Source: RPQJ01 sp035691185 | GTDB lineage: Bacteria; Pseudomonadota; Gammaproteobacteria; Steroidobacterales; Steroidobacteraceae | NCBI GenBank assembly: GCA_035691185.1 | Contig: DASSJN010000236.1 | Span: 1-36,953, forward strand | Direction of reading: 5' to 3' | DNA: 36,953 nucleotides | Shown: piece by piece, positions 32,086-36,953 of the stretch | How the letters are laid out: every line of letters starts with the position of its first letter | Position numbering within the stretch: the stretch's first letter is position 1 | The notes under the pieces: model-generated | The model's database searches: none | What the model was told of the DNA's origin: nothing | The model's input: the letters and a program-made list of their open reading frames with translations, nothing else | Translations under genes and position numbers: made by a program

Positions 32086-33492
32086 ATGCCTCGACTCCTT
32101 CCAGTGACGCTGCTGCGCCCGCTGCCTGGCCTTGCCCTGACCTGCCTGCTGACCGTGCTCGCCGGTTGCGGCGGGGGCGATGGTGGCGGCCGGCGCGACC
32201 CCGCGTTCGGGGCCTGTGGCGAGACCGCGCGCAAGGAGTGGGTGCTCGACGTCGCACGCGACTGGTACCTCTTCCCGGAGACGCTGCCGACGGCCGTCGA
32301 CCTGGCCCGCTACGCCACGGCCGAGGACCTGCTCGACGCACTGACCGCAACGGCCCGCGCCCAGGGCAAAGATCGGTACTTCAGTTACCTGACCACGCGC
32401 TCGGCGGAAAGGTCCCTGATGGGGGAAGGCGAGTTCGTCGGCTTCGGTTTCCGCAATCGCACGGACGACGCGCATCGCGTCTTCATCCTCGACGTGTACG
32501 CTGCAAGCCCCGCGGCAGAGGCAGGGCTGCAACGCGGCGACGAAGTGATCGCCGTCGACGGTGTGTCGGTCGCCGATGCGCTGTCCTCGGGCGACCAGAC
32601 GTTCTCCGACCTGATGGGGCCCGCGGACGCCGGCGTGCGGCGCACGCTCGCGATCCGGCGCGGCGCGTCCACGTTCGAGGCGACCATGGAGAAGCGCACG
32701 GTAACGATCGACCCGGTGCCGGACGGGTTCGGCGTCAAGGTGCTGCCGTTGGCCGGGACGGCCGGTGTCGGCTACCTGCACCTGCGCAGCTACATCTCGA
32801 CCGCGGATTCGCAGCTGCGCGCGGCGTTTGCGGAATTCCGCGCGCAGGGCATCGACAAGTTCATCATCGACCTGCGTTACAACGGCGGCGGCTTCGTCAG
32901 CACGGCGGCACTGTTCAATGACCTGCTCGGTGGCGGCCGGACCGGTTCGGACGTGCAGTTCAGCATCGTGCACAACCCCGAGCGCTCGAACCAGAATTCG
33001 ACCGTCCGGTTCCAGCCGCAGTCGGAGTCGGTCAACCCCTCGCAGATCGTGTTCCTGACGACGGAGGCGACGGCCTCGGCGAGCGAGATCAACGCCAACA
33101 GCATGTGGCCGTACGAAACGACCGCGATCGTCGGCAGTGACACGCTCGGCAAACCGGTCGGCCAGGTCGCATTCGATCTGTCGGGCTGCGAGGACCGCCT
33201 CCGCCTGGTCGCATTCGAGACCGTGAATTCGCTGGGCGAGGGCGATTACTACGACGGCCTGGCGTCCGTCATGCCGTATGCATGCGCCGCGCCGGACACC
33301 CTGGACGCTCCGCTCGGCTCGGTCGAGGACGACATGACCGCCGCAGCGCTGGACTGGTTCGCGACGGGCGCCTGCCCGCCCATGACGGGCGCGACGGGTG
33401 GACGGCTCAAGCCGTTCCTCGACGGCCAGCCCGCCTACCCGAAGCCGCGGCAGCCGACACCGGCCGAGCATTGGCTGCCCGGCATCCAGTGA
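32086..33492 (+). CDS. S41 family (C-terminal processing) protease, lipoprotein
   Basis: A 468-residue lipoprotein protease. The signal sequence ends in the lipobox LTVLAGC (acylated C28), followed by a Gly-rich tether, GGGDGGG. A small helical domain comes first, then a PDZ domain at about 115-210 (GFGFRNRTDDAHRVFILDVY, then GLQRGDEVIAVDGVSV). The S41 catalytic core has DLRYNGGGFVS, the nucleophile S331 in TEATASASE and the base K356 in LGKPVGQV; the 25-residue spacing equals that of the Ser-Lys dyad of E. coli Prc. It would act at the periplasmic face of a membrane on unknown proteins. The upstream region 31854-32085 shows a TATGTA stretch near 31994 that might be a -10, with nothing else clear. 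It converges with the patatin gene, whose stop is 12 bp away. Confidence 0.9.
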   Translation: MPRLLPVTLLRPLPGLALTCLLTVLAGCGGGDGGGRRDPAFGACGETARKEWVLDVARDWYLFPETLPTAVDLARYATAEDLLDALTATARAQGKDRYFSYLTTRSAERSLMGEGEFVGFGFRNRTDDAHRVFILDVYAASPAAEAGLQRGDEVIAVDGVSVADALSSGDQTFSDLMGPADAGVRRTLAIRRGASTFEATMEKRTVTIDPVPDGFGVKVLPLAGTAGVGYLHLRSYISTADSQLRAAFAEFRAQGIDKFIIDLRYNGGGFVSTAALFNDLLGGGRTGSDVQFSIVHNPERSNQNSTVRFQPQSESVNPSQIVFLTTEATASASEINANSMWPYETTAIVGSDTLGKPVGQVAFDLSGCEDRLRLVAFETVNSLGEGDYYDGLASVMPYACAAPDTLDAPLGSVEDDMTAAALDWFATGACPPMTGATGGRLKPFLDGQPAYPKPRQPTPAEHWLPGIQ

Positions 33493-33504
33493 GGCGACAC
33501 GACC

Positions 33505-35859
33505 TCACCACGCCGGGTCGGTGATCGTGCGTTCCTCGATCGGGCGGCCGAGCGTGACGAGCACACTCCATTCCTGCGTGCTCGTCGTCGAGAACGACAT
33601 CGCGACCGGCCCGAGCGGCGTGCGGCCGCCGAACAGCAGCGAGGCGCCGAGGATCGTCGGCTCGCGCACGTCGTCGATGCGGCCCGACATGTCGCCGGCG
33701 ATCAAGCTCCCGCCGACATAGAACGAGTGTCCGAACAGCGGGCTGATGTCGGCGACCTTGACCAGGTAACTGGCAGAGGTGGTCCAGTACGACGTGCCCC
33801 GCAGCTGCCCCAGCCCGAGCCCGGGGAAACTGATCGGACCGCCGAGCGTGAACAGGTCGTAGAACGGCAGCTCGCCCTGGAAATTCGCCCCGCCCGCCGC
33901 GCGAGCCGTCACGAGATTGCTGTCGACGGGCCACGCCCGCAGCAGCACGCCTTCGAGCCGGTCGTATTCGCGACGCGAGCCGAGCTCATCCATCCCGCGG
34001 TAATAGCGCAGCCGGTGCAGCCAGCCGTTCGTGGCGAGCGCCTCGCGATCGCGGTCGTCGTACGTGAACGAGGCGAACACGCCGCCGTACGCCTCCTTCG
34101 GCAGGGTCGGCAGCCCGGGGAACGCGATGTCGCGCGTCGCGCGCTGGGAGCCGTTGCGCGCGCCGACACGCAACTCCGCGCTCGTGCCGAAGACACGGCC
34201 TGCGTCGAGGTACGCGTAGGCACCGTCGAAGTTGTAGCGGGTGGCCGTCTCGTCGTCGTAGTAGAGGTCCTCGGTCGAGCGTGACGCACGCACGCCCGGC
34301 TCGACGAACCAGCGGTGCAGCGGATCGAGCGGCTGGTACAGCGACAGGTCGAACACGGACGTCCGTCCGACCTGCACGAGGCCGTGCACCTCGCCGCCGC
34401 GCGTATTGATCCACGGTCGCAGGTAGTCCGCCGCGAGCACGAAGGCGTTGCCGCCGGCCGTGCCGACGCCGACGCCGAAATCGAAGCGCAGGATGTTCGG
34501 CCCGAGCGCCTTCTCGTTGACCTCGACGCGCAGGTCGGGACGGTCCGGGTCGCCGACGAGCGAGTACTGGACGCTGTCGAAGTCCCCGAGCGAGAACACG
34601 TCGTTGACGGCGTCGGCGAGCTGGCGCTGGTCGACGCTCTGCCCGGCCTCCAGGCCGAGGTGCGATTCGACGTACGTCGGCTCCACGCGCTCGACCCCCA
34701 CGACCGTGACGTCGCCGAGTTCGACCTGGCGGCTGTCGGGACGACGCGTCGCCTCGCGCCAGGCGAGGTATTCCGCGGCGGGCAGCGAGTAACGACGCAG
34801 CGACTCGCGCTGCTGCTCTGCGGCGCGCCGACCGAGCGGAATGGTCTCCGCGACCTTGTCGAACGAACCGGTCCCGATCTCGCCCATCGGCACGACGATG
34901 CCGACGTCCTGCGGCCCGAGCGACTCGAGTTGCTGCCGCTCGTTGGCGCCGATCAGCACGTCGAGCGTGCGCGAGATCATCGTGATCGGCGACTGCAGCG
35001 CCTCGGCCGCCGGCGCCGGCGTGGGGACCGCCACGGCGATCACGACGTCGGCGCAGGTCTGCCGCGCGATGTCGACCGGGAGGTTGCGCGTGAGACCGCC
35101 GTCGCCGAGGGTGCGGCCGTCGATCGTGACGGGTGAGAAGACGCCGGGCACCGCCATGCTGGCCCGCATGGACTGCGCGAGGTCGCCCCTGGCGAGCACG
35201 ACCATCTCGCCGGTCATCATGTCCGTGGCGATCGCGCGGAACGGGATCGGCAGGCGGTCGAAATCGGTGGTGCCCAGGCTGCGCGCCACGAGGTAGCGGA
35301 TCGTCTGCTCGACGTGCTGCGTGTTGATGATGCCGCTCGGCGCGGCGACGCTGCCGTCGCGAAAGCCGAACTCGAAGTTGTTGCTGTAGGTGCGCCCGGC
35401 GAGCTTGCGCCGCATCGGCAGCTTCTGGCGCCATCCCTGGAAACCGATGGTCTGCTGCCAGGAGATCTCGCGGATCGCCCGTTCGACCTCGGCTGCCGTC
35501 ATGCCGGCCGCAAAGGTCCCGCCGACGAGCGCGCCCATGCTCGTGCCGACGACGCAATCGATCGGAATGCGCATGTCCTCGAGCATCGTCAGCACGCCGA
35601 CGTGCGCGGCGCCCTTCGCACCGCCGCCGCCCAGCGCGAGGCCGATGCGTGGCCGCGGCGGCGTCGTCAGCGCGGCCGTCGCTGCCGCCGGCGCGGCGGG
35701 CATGTCGGACGGGTCGGCGCCCGCCGGTCGCGGCGTTGCGACCAGGGCGCACAGGGATGCCGCCGTGACGGCCGCGAGCGGCGAAGGCGACGCCCCGCGT
35801 CGGCAGCGCGACGATCCGGCCTCGGCGCGTCGCGCACGCGACAGCCCAGCGTGTGACAT
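33505..35859 (-). CDS. Patatin-like phospholipase with POTRA and beta-barrel (PlpD-like, type Vd)
   Basis: A 784-residue outer-membrane protein. A long signal region (residues 1-48, hydrophobic core AAVTAASLCALVA) leads to the patatin domain at about 70-275. Its oxyanion loop is GGGGAKG (77-83), nucleophile S107 is in GTSMG, and catalytic D253 is in DGG. A POTRA-like domain lies at about 375-445 (GDVTVVGVERVEPTYVESHL) and a BamA/FhaC-type barrel from about 450 to the C-terminal tryptophan (FTLGGPISFPGLGLGQLRG). This is the layout of PlpD of Pseudomonas aeruginosa, whose patatin domain is a phospholipase A1; some relatives keep the domain attached. Substrate here is unknown. GAGGAG 6 nt before the ATG supports the start. 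The rRNA methyltransferase ends 45 bp upstream on the same strand. Confidence 0.92.
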   Translation of the reverse strand: MSHAGLSRARRAEAGSSRCRRGASPSPLAAVTAASLCALVATPRPAGADPSDMPAAPAAATAALTTPPRPRIGLALGGGGAKGAAHVGVLTMLEDMRIPIDCVVGTSMGALVGGTFAAGMTAAEVERAIREISWQQTIGFQGWRQKLPMRRKLAGRTYSNNFEFGFRDGSVAAPSGIINTQHVEQTIRYLVARSLGTTDFDRLPIPFRAIATDMMTGEMVVLARGDLAQSMRASMAVPGVFSPVTIDGRTLGDGGLTRNLPVDIARQTCADVVIAVAVPTPAPAAEALQSPITMISRTLDVLIGANERQQLESLGPQDVGIVVPMGEIGTGSFDKVAETIPLGRRAAEQQRESLRRYSLPAAEYLAWREATRRPDSRQVELGDVTVVGVERVEPTYVESHLGLEAGQSVDQRQLADAVNDVFSLGDFDSVQYSLVGDPDRPDLRVEVNEKALGPNILRFDFGVGVGTAGGNAFVLAADYLRPWINTRGGEVHGLVQVGRTSVFDLSLYQPLDPLHRWFVEPGVRASRSTEDLYYDDETATRYNFDGAYAYLDAGRVFGTSAELRVGARNGSQRATRDIAFPGLPTLPKEAYGGVFASFTYDDRDREALATNGWLHRLRYYRGMDELGSRREYDRLEGVLLRAWPVDSNLVTARAAGGANFQGELPFYDLFTLGGPISFPGLGLGQLRGTSYWTTSASYLVKVADISPLFGHSFYVGGSLIAGDMSGRIDDVREPTILGASLLFGGRTPLGPVAMSFSTTSTQEWSVLVTLGRPIEERTITDPAW

Positions 35860-35904
35860 CTGCAGCTCCTCGAGCCGGCTCTCGGGCCGGTGTGGCGGCG
35901 CATC

Positions 35905-36953
35905 CTACCGCAGCGGGCTCGCGTCCGCGGACGCGTTCCGTGCGTCCGCGAGGTGCAGCAATGCGAGGCATTCGACGTGATGCGTGCCGGGGAAGAAATC
36001 GTACGGAACGATTCGGTCGACCGCGTGACCGCGTGCCTCGAGCACAGTGAGGTCGCGCGCCAGCGTGCCCGCACTGCACGACAGGTAGGCGATACGCACG
36101 GGCCGCAACTCCTCGGCCACGGCGACGAGCAGGTCGGACTCGAGGCCCGACCGCGGGGGATTGACGTAGGCGACGCGTTCGCCCGGCGACGCCTGCCACC
36201 ACTCGCGAACCTGCGGCAGGCGCTGCAGGCACGTTCCGCGCAACACCGTCGCCCGCGGCGCGTTGCGTCGTGCGCAAGCGACGGCGTCGCCGCCGAGTTC
36301 GATGCCGAGCGCCGCGGCGCCGGCCGCCGTCCATGCCTGCAGCGACGCGCCGACGCCGCAGTACAGGTCGAGCACCGCGTTACCGGTGCGCGGTCGCAAG
36401 TGCCGCGCGGCGGTCGCCAGCGAGTCCGCGTGCAAGGCGGGCAGCAGTTGCTGGAACGACGTCGGCCCGTGCACGAGCCCGCCGTGGCCGACCGATTCCG
36501 CCCTGCCCCACACGAGTTGCCAGCCCGAGCGCGCGAACAGCCTGCGACCGGCGGCCGGGTGGCAATGCACCCAGAGCCCGTCGAGTCCGGTGCCGGCGAG
36601 GCCGTCGAGCAGCGGGCCGAGCAGGGTCGGCACGATCGACCTCGCCTTCACGATCAGGGTCGCCTGGGCCCCGGCCACGTGCACGTAGGCGAGCGGCAGG
36701 TGCTCGAACGCCGGTAACCGCTCCCGCAGCAGCGCCAGCACGCGATTGACGCGCGGCGTGTGCACCGGGCAGTCGGGTATCGCGATCAGTTCGTCGCGAC
36801 GCATCAGGCCGAAGCGCCACCCGGCCTCGTCGCTCCAGCGCGCCGTGAGCGTGACACGGTCGCGATAGCCGTAACGCGCCCGCTCGCCGGCCGAGCGCGC
36901 GGGTTGGAGCCGGTCCCGCCACCGCTCGAGCGCGCGCTCGAGGTAGCGCTGCT
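35905..36953 (-). CDS. 23S rRNA/tRNA m5U methyltransferase, RlmD/TrmA family (5' end missing)
   Basis: The frame runs without a stop off the window edge, so the N-terminus, probably with a TRAM domain, is missing; about 349 residues remain. The visible part starts in the family's central region (RARYGYRDRVTLTARW, FGLMRRDELIAIPDCPVHTP). The SAM-binding motif is VLDLYCGVGASLQAW, followed by YVNPPRSGLESDLL, the catalytic cysteine in YLSCSAGTLARDL and the terminal HHVECLALLHL. It methylates C5 of a uridine in rRNA or tRNA through a cysteine adduct. Which RNA position is modified cannot be told here. The [4Fe-4S] cysteines of RlmD would lie in the missing part. Confidence 0.9.
   Translation of the reverse strand, partial: QRYLERALERWRDRLQPARSAGERARYGYRDRVTLTARWSDEAGWRFGLMRRDELIAIPDCPVHTPRVNRVLALLRERLPAFEHLPLAYVHVAGAQATLIVKARSIVPTLLGPLLDGLAGTGLDGLWVHCHPAAGRRLFARSGWQLVWGRAESVGHGGLVHGPTSFQQLLPALHADSLATAARHLRPRTGNAVLDLYCGVGASLQAWTAAGAAALGIELGGDAVACARRNAPRATVLRGTCLQRLPQVREWWQASPGERVAYVNPPRSGLESDLLVAVAEELRPVRIAYLSCSAGTLARDLTVLEARGHAVDRIVPYDFFPGTHHVECLALLHLADARNASADASPLR

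Noticed and set aside
33986..36334. 782-codon open frame on the minus strand spanning two genes
   Set aside because: It is out of frame with the patatin gene and the methyltransferase, and very Arg-rich. It is a shadow of both.

Overview
The window is about 37 kb of high-GC (roughly two-thirds G+C by eye), densely packed bacterial chromosome. I see no insertion sequence, tRNA, rRNA, CRISPR array or phage gene. Gene content (TesB, HemN, an AsmA-like DUF748 protein, Zwf/Pgl/Gnd, a PlpD-like patatin, a TonB receptor, a denitrification block) points to a proteobacterium, most likely a gamma- or betaproteobacterium. The family is not resolvable from this sequence alone.

Layout. Positions 1-5063 (+): end of a membrane protein, a GlcD-type FAD oxidase and a 1038-residue AsmA-like protein. 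Positions 5017-6982 (-): acyl-CoA thioesterase and a type-2 ferredoxin/flavodoxin-NADP+ reductase with a TTG start. Position 7191 onward (+): hemN behind an ANR/DNR-type box, then two related hybrid histidine kinases facing tail to tail (8698-13191). Positions 13339-16344: the oxidative pentose phosphate route, with gnd (+) converging on zwf-pgl (-). Positions 16475-23809: a nitrite/NO block, made of quinol NO reductase norZ, nnrS-sirB2, a DNR-type Crp/Fnr regulator and a cytochrome cd1 nitrite reductase with an extra N-terminal c-heme domain. Positions 23808-27001 (-): a haem-type TonB receptor and a class A beta-lactamase. Positions 27257-30385 (+): MetY and an unusually long relative. Positions 30429-31853 (-): a small hypothetical protein and a FUSC-like membrane protein. 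Positions 32086-33492 (+): an S41 protease lipoprotein. Positions 33505-36953 (-): a PlpD-like patatin/beta-barrel protein and an RNA m5U methyltransferase cut by the window edge.

How it fits together. Three promoters (hemN, norZ, nirS) carry a perfect TTGA-N6-TCAA operator. In each, a -10-like hexamer sits where a class II Crp/Fnr promoter needs it, with the box centred 41.5 bp upstream of the predicted start. A DNR-like regulator without the FNR cysteine cluster is encoded between nnrS-sirB2 and nirS. The simplest reading is a local low-oxygen/NO regulon that makes haem anaerobically (HemN), reduces nitrite to NO (NirS), and removes NO with a single-subunit quinol oxidase-type reductase (NorZ). 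NnrS and SirB2 would be accessories. A one-mismatch version of the box lies before the haem-type TonB receptor, so haem uptake may belong to the same programme. Nitrate reductase, N2O reductase and the haem d1 biosynthesis genes are not in the window.

The strongest point for follow-up is the nitrite reductase. It is 722 residues with two CXXCH motifs, against roughly 560-600 residues and one motif in the usual enzyme, so it looks like a natural fusion of a NirC/NirK-tail-like electron-donor cytochrome to NirS.
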